DNA from: JAAYYM01 sp964631375
Lineage (GTDB): Bacteria; Bacillota; Clostridia; Lachnospirales; Lachnospiraceae
Assembly (NCBI GenBank): GCA_964631375.1
Contig: CAZVYQ010000010.1
Coordinates: forward strand, 3,794-67,793
DNA: 64,000 nucleotides
Direction: 5' to 3'
In this document: piece by piece, positions 37,083 through 45,428 of the stretch
How the letters are laid out: the number at the start of each line of letters is the position of its first letter
Position numbering within the stretch: position 1 is the stretch's first letter
The notes under the pieces: model-generated
Told to the model about the DNA's origin: nothing
The model's input: only the letters and a program-made list of their open reading frames with translations
Database searches by the model: none
Translations under genes and position numbers: made by a program

Positions 37083-38536
37083 TCGGCACTCACCGCCTTT
37101 TTACCGATCTGATCATCGGTAATCGCATCAGTGATTACTGTATCTCCCTCCTGGAGTCCATCCTGTACCTCTACAACATCCTCTGCTTCCAGTCCGATTG
37201 TTATGTATTTCTTATCAATGACTCCATTTGAGATCACATAGCAGTAGTCTCCTGCATCATCGCTATAATATGCTTCGATCGGAATGAGCAATACATTTTC
37301 CTTTTCGTTTGCATGAATATCTACATCTGCTTCGATTCCTAACAGAATGCTCTCATCCGGCTGATCAATTGTCACTTCGACTGTAACCTTTGCCTTATCT
37401 GATGTATCTGCTACTGCCAGTCGTTTTAACTGTGTTACCTTTCCGGTATAGGTTCTGCCTGCTATTTCAATGTCAGCCAATTGTCCCATCGCAACCTTAC
37501 CAATGTCATACTTAGATAACTCCACGTCTACTCTGAGACTGTCTGCATCCTCAATGGAGCAGATCGGCATTCCCTTTGTGACAACAGCACCTTCTTCTGC
37601 AAGTACCTTTGTCACAACGCCGTTAAATTCCGTTTTCACCCCTACACCGGCCTTAGCGAGATCCTCCTCAGCTATCTGAACATTCAATTTGGTCAGTTCA
37701 ATATTTTTCTGTAGCTGTTCTTTCTGGTATTTATTTAATATCTGATTCTCGGAAGTATTTGCATCAGTTGTTGCCTGTGTCCAATTTCGTGTGATGTCCT
37801 CCATCAGGTTGGAATCATATGTATAGTGAGCATTATCCCCTGGTGTCATGTCTGTATTTGGCAGATTGGCCTGATCCTTTTGGAGATTGGCAATACTTAC
37901 ATTCAGATCAGCAATCTCCTTTGCAAGATTTTGATATGCTTCTGAAGTCTTATCATTCATATTGGCAAGTTCTCTGGTCTTTTCTGCCACCTGTTTACTT
38001 TTCACTGCAATGTTTTTGGTTAGGCTGTCATATTCGCATTTCACATAATAGGCCTGCGAATACTGATCCTGTGACAGTTTATCTGCATCCATACGACTGA
38101 GTGCATACAGGTATTGATAAGTCTGTTCATCTGTTGTTGCCTTTGCATACTTGGAAGCATGCTGATTACTTTGGGTAATCTGGGCATTGGCACCACTTTC
38201 ACTCGATTCTGCTGTCAAAACTGCTTGATCATATACCCGAACCAAATCGCTCAGATCATATGTGACAATCTGCGTTCCCTTGACCACACTATCTCCTACT
38301 TCAAGATCCATGACGGCAATCGGGGCCGTTACTTCTGCATAATAGGTCTTTTCGTCAGCACCTCTGACTACACCCGTTGCATTGACGGTTTCAGAAGCAT
38401 TCCCATAATCGACTGCGGCTGTCATATGCGTCTGCGGTTTTCCCATAAAGCCTGTATATAACAAGCCTCCCGCTGCAAGTGCAGCAATCATAATGAGCAC
38501 ACTCCATACTTTTCTTCCCTTTTTCATTGCTTTCAT
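37079..38536 (-). CDS. Membrane fusion/adaptor protein of an ABC exporter
   Basis: A 485-residue HlyD/MacA-like adaptor with one N-terminal membrane segment (about 10-30), a lipoyl-like half near 60-90, a coiled-coil hairpin (about 95-285), the second lipoyl half FNGVVTKVLAEEGAVVTKG and a beta-barrel plus membrane-proximal domain to the end. I choose ATG 38536 because AGGAGG lies eight bases upstream; the open frame continues ten codons further. It heads the operon and follows the attenuator-like leader. The partner in outer parts of the wall is unknown. Confidence 0.9.
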   Translation of the reverse strand: MKAMKKGRKVWSVLIMIAALAAGGLLYTGFMGKPQTHMTAAVDYGNASETVNATGVVRGADEKTYYAEVTAPIAVMDLEVGDSVVKGTQIVTYDLSDLVRVYDQAVLTAESSESGANAQITQSNQHASKYAKATTDEQTYQYLYALSRMDADKLSQDQYSQAYYVKCEYDSLTKNIAVKSKQVAEKTRELANMNDKTSEAYQNLAKEIADLNVSIANLQKDQANLPNTDMTPGDNAHYTYDSNLMEDITRNWTQATTDANTSENQILNKYQKEQLQKNIELTKLNVQIAEEDLAKAGVGVKTEFNGVVTKVLAEEGAVVTKGMPICSIEDADSLRVDVELSKYDIGKVAMGQLADIEIAGRTYTGKVTQLKRLAVADTSDKAKVTVEVTIDQPDESILLGIEADVDIHANEKENVLLIPIEAYYSDDAGDYCYVISNGVIDKKYITIGLEAEDVVEVQDGLQEGDTVITDAITDDQIGKKAVSAE

Positions 38537-38584
38537 CACATCTTCCTCCTCCAGATATTGATTCATATTGGTAAAATCAGATAT

Positions 38585-38627
38585 AAAAAAGAGACTTTAC
38601 ACATAGTATATACTACGTATAAGTCTC
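38585..38627 (-). terminator. Intrinsic terminator inside the leader of the ABC exporter operon
   Basis: On the minus strand GAGACTT (38627-38621) pairs with AAGTCTC (38597-38591). With one bulged base the stem continues through the intervening ATACG-like and CTATG-like parts to about 16 bp closed by a tetraloop. Six Ts (38590-38585) follow directly. It lies between the promoter and the adaptor gene, 49 bases before the ATG, so it must be read through or prevented from forming for the operon to be expressed. Confidence 0.8.
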
Positions 38628-38668
38628 GTTATTTACTGCAAGCCAGATCTTTCGATCATGATGTTGAC

Positions 38669-38692
38669 TTACAACGCAGGCCGAACGACCAT
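38669..38692 (-). CDS. 7-codon leader peptide ORF (MVVRPAL)
   Basis: ATG at 38692-38690 is followed by six sense codons and TAA at 38671-38669. AAGGGAG (38709-38703) lies ten bases upstream, a workable ribosome-binding distance. The stop codon is part of the segment TGTAAGTC (38673-38666), which can form eight continuous pairs (one G-U) with 38625-38618 in the left arm of the terminator. The same segment can instead form a small GTTG/CAAC hairpin. Promoter, mini-ORF, competing pairings and terminator together look like a ribosome-controlled attenuator. Translation is inferred, not shown. Confidence 0.6.
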   Translation of the reverse strand: MVVRPAL

Positions 38693-38719
38693 ACGCTAAC
38701 TACTCCCTTAAACAATTTA

Positions 38720-38748
38720 AATATAACAATATCAAAACCTTCTGTCAA
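38720..38748 (-). promoter_or_regulatory. Promoter of the leader and ABC exporter operon
   Basis: A consensus TTGACA (38748-38743) and TATATT (38725-38720) are separated by 17 bases on the minus strand. The -35 element begins ten bases after the response-regulator stop codon. The start point near 38713 lies just before the AAGGGAG of the leader ORF. Confidence 0.75.
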
Positions 38749-38757
38749 GATAAATCT

Positions 38758-39798
38758 CTAATCACCAGAACGGAAAGCCTGATTCAATGTGGCTTCCTCT
38801 TCATCCGGAAATTCCAATCCATCGTCAATAATCGTCATCATCACATCTACCAGAGAACTGTCGAATTGAGTATTTCTTCCTTTGTTTAATTCTCCAATCA
38901 CAACCTCCATCGGAAGATGCTTTCTGTATGCTCGATCAGATGTCATGGCATCATAAGCATCAGCAATACCAATGATGCGGGCAAATAAAGGAATCTCCTC
39001 ACCCTTCAATCCTGTCATATACCCTTTCCCGTCATATCTCTCATGATGATACAGTGCTCCTCCGGCAACATCCTTGATCACTGTAATATCCTTTAGAATC
39101 TCACCGCCTATCGTGGTATGTGATTTCATGATTGCAAATTCTTCATCTGTCAATCTTCCAGGCTTTTTGAGAATTTCATCCGGAATTCCGATCTTGCCGA
39201 TATCATGCATCAGAGCCATGTTGTAGATATTACTTGTTTCTTCCTCTGTCCAGCCGATTCTCTTTGCGATTTCACGAGAATACTTGGCTACCCGCATAGA
39301 GTGCTGTCTGGTATAGACATCCTTTGCATCTACAGTATTGGCAATTGCCATAATTGCTTGAATACTGATGGCCTCAACTTCCTTTGTCTTCTTATAGACC
39401 ATTTTCTCAAGATGATCTCTATAGTCTGCTAGCTCAATCTGTGTGGCAATCCTGGCAAGAGCAATCTCCGGAATAAAAGGCTTTGTAATAAAATCGACTG
39501 CTCCCAGCTTAAAACCAGCCAGTTCGTTTTCCTTATCTGAATGAGCCGTCAGAAAAATCACCGGAACTGATGCCGTCTTTGGGTTTGCCTTGATCCGCTT
39601 TAATGTTTCATGTCCATCAATCTCAGGCATTTCAACATCCAATAGAATCAGATCCGGAATGATCTTCTCTAAAAGTTCCAATGCCTTTGTCCCTGATTTG
39701 GCAGGGATGACCTTGTATGTATCATCCAGTACTTCACTTGCATATTTCAGGTTTATGACTGTATCATCTACAACCATTATGACCTTCTTTGGTTCCAT
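38758..39798 (-). CDS. Response regulator with HD-GYP-like output
   Basis: A 346-residue protein with an N-terminal receiver domain (about 5-122, phosphoacceptor D54, conserved DD at 11-12, K107) and a C-terminal HD-GYP domain (about 140-340). HDIGK is at 198-202 and HHERYDGKG at 241-249, the cyclic-di-GMP phosphodiesterase signature. The motif that gives the family its name reads GYM rather than GYP at 249-251, so activity may be altered. It is the last gene of the three-gene signalling unit and ends just before the promoter of the ABC exporter leader. Confidence 0.92.
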   Translation of the reverse strand: MEPKKVIMVVDDTVINLKYASEVLDDTYKVIPAKSGTKALELLEKIIPDLILLDVEMPEIDGHETLKRIKANPKTASVPVIFLTAHSDKENELAGFKLGAVDFITKPFIPEIALARIATQIELADYRDHLEKMVYKKTKEVEAISIQAIMAIANTVDAKDVYTRQHSMRVAKYSREIAKRIGWTEEETSNIYNMALMHDIGKIGIPDEILKKPGRLTDEEFAIMKSHTTIGGEILKDITVIKDVAGGALYHHERYDGKGYMTGLKGEEIPLFARIIGIADAYDAMTSDRAYRKHLPMEVVIGELNKGRNTQFDSSLVDVMMTIIDDGLEFPDEEEATLNQAFRSGD

Positions 39799-39822
39799 AA
39801 ACGATCTCCTTTGTTGATCATC

Positions 39823-40743
39823 CTACTTTTGAAGCAACTGTGCACCACGTGGGACGATATAATTGATTCCGTGATCTATAATCTCACACTGCATCTGCTT
39901 TCTCGTTACCATCTCACCATCACAATTAAACAGAATATCCTTCTCATCCTTACGTCTGATTGTGATCTTTTTCCCCTTCGTTATGATACAGGATTTTCTA
40001 AGCTTATCTACCATTCCTTTCTGAAAATACTGAATGAACCGTATCAGCTTAATGTTTGGTATCTTTTTCAACAGGAGTACCTCAAATTGACCATCATTTG
40101 GATCTGTATTAGGAAATGGGGTATAAAAGCCTCCCATCGTATGTCCGTTTCCGATATAGATCAGGCCATATTCACCACTGTAATCCTCTCCATCAATATC
40201 AACGTAATAATCAATCGACGGATTCCATAAAAATACCAGAAGAAAAGCAAGTGTATATGCAAATGCAAAGTTTGTCGACATCAACAGTCTCTGATTATGA
40301 GCAACCTTTTCCACCCGTGCTGTAATTCCACAGGATGCAAACAGCATGGCATTTACGTCCGTACACTTCATATAATCCATAGACATAACCTCGCCACGGA
40401 TCAGATTATCCATATTGTAAAATAACTTCATGCTTCTGCCAAATATCTTGAGATAATCATTCGTAGATCCACATGGATAATGAGCAATCTCCACCTTGCT
40501 CAGATCATCAATCGCCGATATGGCATTGGAAAAGGTACCTGAACCTCCGCAAATATAAAAACGGATTGCATCACCTTCAAACAATGTCAACATCTTCTTA
40601 ACCAGTTCACTCTCCTGTCCCGGTCTGTCTGTATCAAACACAAGGTATTGAAAATGTTCCTTTCGAGCAAGGAATTTTCTGATATTTTCGGAGCGATCTC
40701 TGCCTCCGGCTGTCGGATTAATAATGAAAATATGTATAATCAT
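39823..40743 (-). CDS. Diacylglycerol/lipid kinase-like protein with divergent nucleotide motif
   Basis: A 306-residue member of the DagK/YegS/sphingosine kinase fold: NPTAGGR near 9, PCGSTNDY near 90-97 and a C-terminal beta domain with FNCDGE near 270. In active members the nucleotide loop reads GGDGT; here it is GGSGT (66-70) and the following residues do not fit the usual N-E pair, so catalysis or substrate may differ. Its ATG overlaps the kinase gene stop by four bases. Substrate and activity are unknown; the fold assignment is solid. Confidence 0.82.
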   Translation of the reverse strand: MIIHIFIINPTAGGRDRSENIRKFLARKEHFQYLVFDTDRPGQESELVKKMLTLFEGDAIRFYICGGSGTFSNAISAIDDLSKVEIAHYPCGSTNDYLKIFGRSMKLFYNMDNLIRGEVMSMDYMKCTDVNAMLFASCGITARVEKVAHNQRLLMSTNFAFAYTLAFLLVFLWNPSIDYYVDIDGEDYSGEYGLIYIGNGHTMGGFYTPFPNTDPNDGQFEVLLLKKIPNIKLIRFIQYFQKGMVDKLRKSCIITKGKKITIRRKDEKDILFNCDGEMVTRKQMQCEIIDHGINYIVPRGAQLLQK

Positions 40744-43472
40744 AATTTACTCACTCCATCCAGTTTCTCCAGTGCCAGGTCAAAGTCAAACATCTCCAGA
40801 TGCTCAGACACCTCTGTCAAAGCAGCTTCCAACTCTTCACTCAGTTCACAGCTTTGCAATTCTTCCAATATGTCCTCTGCATCCTTAGCCTCCCACTCAC
40901 TGATCGCCACTCTGATTTTTGACAGTTTCTCATGCAACAGTGCTTCTTCGATCGGATGCTTGTCTACAGGAGCCTTTGGTGGCTCAAACAGTAACATGGC
41001 AGCCCTCAGATCCTTTAACATCTGTCGATAAATCACCATAAAAGGCTCATGCTGTTCCGTAATAAATGATTCATTGTTTTCCTTGCCTGCAAGTTCCAAC
41101 TGATAAGCAGCATCTGCAAGTATATTGGCCCCTATGCTTCTTGATGAACTCTTGACTCCATGAACCTCGATTGAATAATTTTTATAATCCTTACTCTCAT
41201 ATGCCTTTTCAATACGTCCAAGTGTATCATCTGAGGATGACACATAGATCTTGATGACCTCCCATAGAATAGAGGTATCACTTTCACAGCGTTCTAATGC
41301 TTCCTGAATATCCAGACCTTCAACCTCTCCGAACAGTTCTGCAAATCTCTGATCCTCTGAAGTCTGCTCCTGTACATCCATTCCAGCAGATTCGGTCTCA
41401 TTGATTTCTTCCTTCTTTAACTGTTTCTCTGTCGGAATCCATTTTCGCATCACTTGACCAAGTCTCTTGATCTCAATTGGTTTGGACAGAAAATCATCAA
41501 AACCATTCGCCAGGAACATATCCTGTACACCCTTAATGGCATTGGCAGTTAATGCTACAATCGGAACCTGTTTCATAAATGCATCATCTGTCTCTCTGAT
41601 TCTATGAACAAGCTCTACACCATCCATTCCCGGCATCATATGATCCACAAACAAAATATCATACTTCTTATCCTGTTCCAGAATATTCAGTGTCTCCTCA
41701 CCACCTGTCGCGGTAACAACCTGTACACGGTATTGACCGAGCAGACCTTCTGCAACCTTCAGATTGGCCATATTATCGTCAATGACAAGCACTCTGGCGT
41801 CAGGTGCATAAAATTTTGAAATGGCACTTCTTCTGGCTCGTGTAGCACTGATATCCTCTCCCATCAGTAGCGGGATTGCCGAGTATAGTGATATCGGTTT
41901 ATGAATATACTGCATTTTGATCTCAGAATGTTCCTGAATGATATCATTGATTCCAGCCATTGCAATCCATGATACCAACGGAAAACGTTCTGCAATATTC
42001 AACACCTGATTCATTGATGTTGTATAGTCAAAAAATACAAATACATTTTTGTTATTCTCAAGTGCTGAAGGAATATCTTCAAATCGATCATACGCAGTTG
42101 CATGAATCTCCAAATCCTCAAACAGCTTCAGGAGACCTTCTCTATAGTATGAATTCTCCTCATAGATATGTACTCTCTTTTTCTCATGCTCTGTCAGCAT
42201 CTGTGAACATGGTGCAAAATCTCTGACGCCCTGTTCAATCTCAACTGTAAAGGTCGTTCCTACCCCATACTCACTCTCCAGAGAGATGGTTCCATTCATC
42301 TTCTTGACTAACTGAGATGTAATGGCAAGACCCAGACCGGTTCCCTCAATATTCTTATTACGTTCCATATCCAGCTGGGTAAAGGCAGTAAACAGTTTTG
42401 TTCGATCCTCTTCCTTGATTCCCATACCGGTGTCCGAAACCTTGATCTGCAGGATAATCTTGTCTTCCTCAATGGTTCTGAAATCAAAAGAAAGCAGAAT
42501 CCTTCCGTTCTGTGTGAACTTCACGGCATTGGTCAGCAGATTCAGCAGAATCTGTTGCACGCGCACATCGTCGCCATAAAGCAGCACCGGAATGTTGGGA
42601 TTAACCTCAACAATAAAAGCAATATCCTTCTTTGCGATTCTTGTTGTAACAACATTCTGGATATCGTTCATCTGTGACACGATGTTGTACTCCTGCTCAA
42701 TCAGATCCATTTTACCAGCTTCAATCTTGGAAAAGTCCAAGATGTCATTGATGATATTCAATAAATTATCAGAAGCGCTCTTGATCGTATTCACATACTC
42801 TGATCCCAGAGGTGTTAATGATGTCTGCATCAGCAGTTCAGACATACCGCAGATAGCGTTCATAGGCGTTCTGATTTCATGACTCATATTAGCCAAAAAA
42901 TCGGCTTTTGCCTTGGACGCTGCTTCAGCGTCTCTCTTCTTGATCTCCACGACACGAAGCAGATCGTCATTACTCTGCTCCTTTTGCAGGTTCATTCTCT
43001 CTGTTGTTTTGTTCCACTTAATCAGCACAAGCAGGATGATCTGACCCATAAACAATGCAAGAATCTGAAGCAGAAACTCCTCATTCATCTGAAAGCCGGT
43101 AGCCGAGAGATAGATTAGATAAAGAACCGTCGAATAGATCAACAAAAACCGACTCACTGCAATCGACTGATACAAAGAAACAAGACAAGCAACCATTAAC
43201 ATACCGATCTGTAGGAAGTATCCCGTATTGGCCATATAGGTATAAATCGTCATAAAAATGGTAATAAAGATACTCAACACCATTCCCTGTGTCTTAGTGC
43301 TTACCTTCGGATGATAGGTTAAAAAGATCAGCACTGCAACAGACAGCAGTATGAATATCAATAAAACAATTGATACCTGTACCTTCTGCTGTAATACCAC
43401 GATGTAAGACATAACCATCACATATACCAGTAAAATGAACTTCGCGATCGATCTGTTGCGTTTTTCCTGCAT
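40740..43472 (-). CDS. Hybrid histidine kinase with receiver and Hpt domains
   Basis: A 910-residue sensor. The first 150 residues hold five or six hydrophobic helices with almost no outer domain, followed by a short coiled linker. HisKA with phospho-accepting H198 in FLANMSHEIRTP and HATPase motifs (N-box NLLTNAVKF near 311, DTGMGI near 347, GTGLGLAI near 377) follow. Next come a degenerate receiver-like domain (about 432-540), a canonical receiver with D610, and an Hpt domain with H771 in VHGVKSSS. This makes a full His-Asp-His phosphorelay in one chain that could phosphorylate the response regulator two genes on. It starts 18 bases after the aspS stop. Confidence 0.93.
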   Translation of the reverse strand: MQEKRNRSIAKFILLVYVMVMSYIVVLQQKVQVSIVLLIFILLSVAVLIFLTYHPKVSTKTQGMVLSIFITIFMTIYTYMANTGYFLQIGMLMVACLVSLYQSIAVSRFLLIYSTVLYLIYLSATGFQMNEEFLLQILALFMGQIILLVLIKWNKTTERMNLQKEQSNDDLLRVVEIKKRDAEAASKAKADFLANMSHEIRTPMNAICGMSELLMQTSLTPLGSEYVNTIKSASDNLLNIINDILDFSKIEAGKMDLIEQEYNIVSQMNDIQNVVTTRIAKKDIAFIVEVNPNIPVLLYGDDVRVQQILLNLLTNAVKFTQNGRILLSFDFRTIEEDKIILQIKVSDTGMGIKEEDRTKLFTAFTQLDMERNKNIEGTGLGLAITSQLVKKMNGTISLESEYGVGTTFTVEIEQGVRDFAPCSQMLTEHEKKRVHIYEENSYYREGLLKLFEDLEIHATAYDRFEDIPSALENNKNVFVFFDYTTSMNQVLNIAERFPLVSWIAMAGINDIIQEHSEIKMQYIHKPISLYSAIPLLMGEDISATRARRSAISKFYAPDARVLVIDDNMANLKVAEGLLGQYRVQVVTATGGEETLNILEQDKKYDILFVDHMMPGMDGVELVHRIRETDDAFMKQVPIVALTANAIKGVQDMFLANGFDDFLSKPIEIKRLGQVMRKWIPTEKQLKKEEINETESAGMDVQEQTSEDQRFAELFGEVEGLDIQEALERCESDTSILWEVIKIYVSSSDDTLGRIEKAYESKDYKNYSIEVHGVKSSSRSIGANILADAAYQLELAGKENNESFITEQHEPFMVIYRQMLKDLRAAMLLFEPPKAPVDKHPIEEALLHEKLSKIRVAISEWEAKDAEDILEELQSCELSEELEAALTEVSEHLEMFDFDLALEKLDGVSKL

Positions 43473-43489
43473 AATTTATCCACCTGTAA

Positions 43490-45277
43490 TTATTCTTTTA
43501 ATTCCAATTGAATCTGTAATTCTTCCAGTTGTTTTGTATCTACAACACCAGGTGCCTCTGTCATCAGACAGGAAGCATCCTTGACCTTTGGAAATGCCAT
43601 AACCTCGCGAATGCTGTCAGCCTGTACCATCAGCATAACCAGTCTGTCCAGTCCGAATGCCATTCCGGCATGTGGGGGAACTCCATATTTAAAAGCATCC
43701 AACAGGAAACCAAACTGTTCATATGCCTGCTCCTTTGTGAAGCCAAGCTTCTCAAGCATTTTCTCCTGTACCTCGTTCTGATGGATACGAACACTTCCTC
43801 CACCAAGCTCCGTTCCGTTTAAAACGATGTCATATGCCTTGGCACGAGCCTTGCCCATATCGGTATCGATCAGCTCCAGATCCTCCTCCATTGGCATGGT
43901 AAACGGATGATGCATTGCCTTATACCGATTCTCCTCATCGCTCCACTCAAACAGCGGAAACTCTGTTACCCAAAGGAATTTAAATTCATTTGCATTAATC
44001 AGTTCCAGCTGCTTCGCCACCTCGATTCTGAGTGCTCCCAGCACATCCCATACAATCTTGTTCTTATCAGCAGCAAAGAACAGCAGGTCGCCCTGTTCTC
44101 CATCCATCGCTTTGACGAGAGTCTTTAATTCATCCTCTGTCATAAACTTTGCAAAGGAGGATTTGTATGAGCCATCCGGCTGGATTGACAGATATGCCAA
44201 GCCCTTTGCACCATATCCCTTTGCAAACTCCACAAGAGCATCTATCTTTTTACGCGGCATCTCTGCCTGACCCTTTACATTGATTCCTCTGACTGAACCG
44301 CCATTTGCGAGTGCTCCGGTAAACACACCGAATCCGCAATCCTTTACAATGTCGGATACATCCGTAAGTTCCATACCAAATCGAAGATCCGGCTTGTCCG
44401 AACCGAAACGATCCATTGCCTCCTGCCAGGTCATACGATCTATCGGCAGCTTCACATCAACATCAAGAATCTCCTTGAAAATCTTCTGTATGACACCTTC
44501 ATTGACTGCAATGACATCATCTACATCTACAAAGGACATCTCCAGATCCATCTGTGTGAACTCAGGCTGTCTGTCTGCACGTAGGTCCTCGTCACGGAAA
44601 CACTTTGCCAACTGCATATAGCGGTCAAAGCCGGAACACATCAATAACTGTTTAAATAATTGAGGAGATTGCGGCAATGCGTAAAAGGTACCGGGGTGTA
44701 CACGGCTTGGAACCAGATAATCCCTTGCTCCCTCTGGCGTACTTTTGCCCAGAATCGGAGTCTCTATCTCCAGAAATCCGTTTGCAGCATAATACTCCCG
44801 CATCTTCATGGTGATCTCGCTTCTGATTCGCAGATTTCTCTGTAGGTCAGGTCGGCGAAGATCCAGATATCTGTATTTCAGTCTTAATTCTTCCTTAGTT
44901 TTACTGTCGGCTTCAATCGGGAAAGGCGGGGTCTCTGCCTCAGACAGAATCCTGAGTGCTGATGCTCGCACTTCAATACCACCTGTAACCAGATTCTCAT
45001 TGACTGCTCCTGCACGATTCTCTACTTTTCCTGTGACTGCAATGACATACTCACTATGCAGCTTCTCTGCTTTTTCAAAGCCCTCTGATCCTACATCGCC
45101 TTCCTCAAATATGATCTGCAGCAGTCCTGAACGATCTCGTAGATCGGTAAAGATGATGCCGCCCTTGTTTCTTGTTTTCTGTACCCAGCCCATCACGGTA
45201 ACTGTCTCTCCAACATTTACTGTAGATAATTCCGTACAACGATGAGTCCGTTTCAATCCCTTCATTGATTCAGCCAT
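43490..45277 (-). CDS. aspS: Aspartyl-tRNA synthetase
   Basis: A class II synthetase with an N-terminal anticodon-binding OB fold (about 20-110), the catalytic core and the bacterial GAD insertion domain near 310-410. Motif 2 FRDEDLRADRQPEFTQ near 205 and motif 3 GMAFGLDRLVML near 540 are intact. I take ATG 45277 (MAESMKGL), with AGGAGA upstream; the frame continues 16 codons. The length of 595 residues is normal. I see no T-box before it. Whether it charges tRNA-Asn as well cannot be read by eye. Confidence 0.96.
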   Translation of the reverse strand: MAESMKGLKRTHRCTELSTVNVGETVTVMGWVQKTRNKGGIIFTDLRDRSGLLQIIFEEGDVGSEGFEKAEKLHSEYVIAVTGKVENRAGAVNENLVTGGIEVRASALRILSEAETPPFPIEADSKTKEELRLKYRYLDLRRPDLQRNLRIRSEITMKMREYYAANGFLEIETPILGKSTPEGARDYLVPSRVHPGTFYALPQSPQLFKQLLMCSGFDRYMQLAKCFRDEDLRADRQPEFTQMDLEMSFVDVDDVIAVNEGVIQKIFKEILDVDVKLPIDRMTWQEAMDRFGSDKPDLRFGMELTDVSDIVKDCGFGVFTGALANGGSVRGINVKGQAEMPRKKIDALVEFAKGYGAKGLAYLSIQPDGSYKSSFAKFMTEDELKTLVKAMDGEQGDLLFFAADKNKIVWDVLGALRIEVAKQLELINANEFKFLWVTEFPLFEWSDEENRYKAMHHPFTMPMEEDLELIDTDMGKARAKAYDIVLNGTELGGGSVRIHQNEVQEKMLEKLGFTKEQAYEQFGFLLDAFKYGVPPHAGMAFGLDRLVMLMVQADSIREVMAFPKVKDASCLMTEAPGVVDTKQLEELQIQLELKE

Positions 45278-45428
45278 GACTATTTCTCCTTGCATTCCAC
45301 GACAGTGCTCATTCACACCAAGCATGTCAGGTTTAGTATAATATGTGTTGCTTTATTTTTTTAGTTACTTTTGTCACTTATTTCAAACAGATGTAATCAC
45401 TTTTTCAAATCACAATCTGCTAGGCATC

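Noticed and set aside
45278..45428. T-box leader ahead of aspS
   Set aside because: The stretch is short and AT-rich and lacks a T-box sequence and antiterminator-terminator pair.
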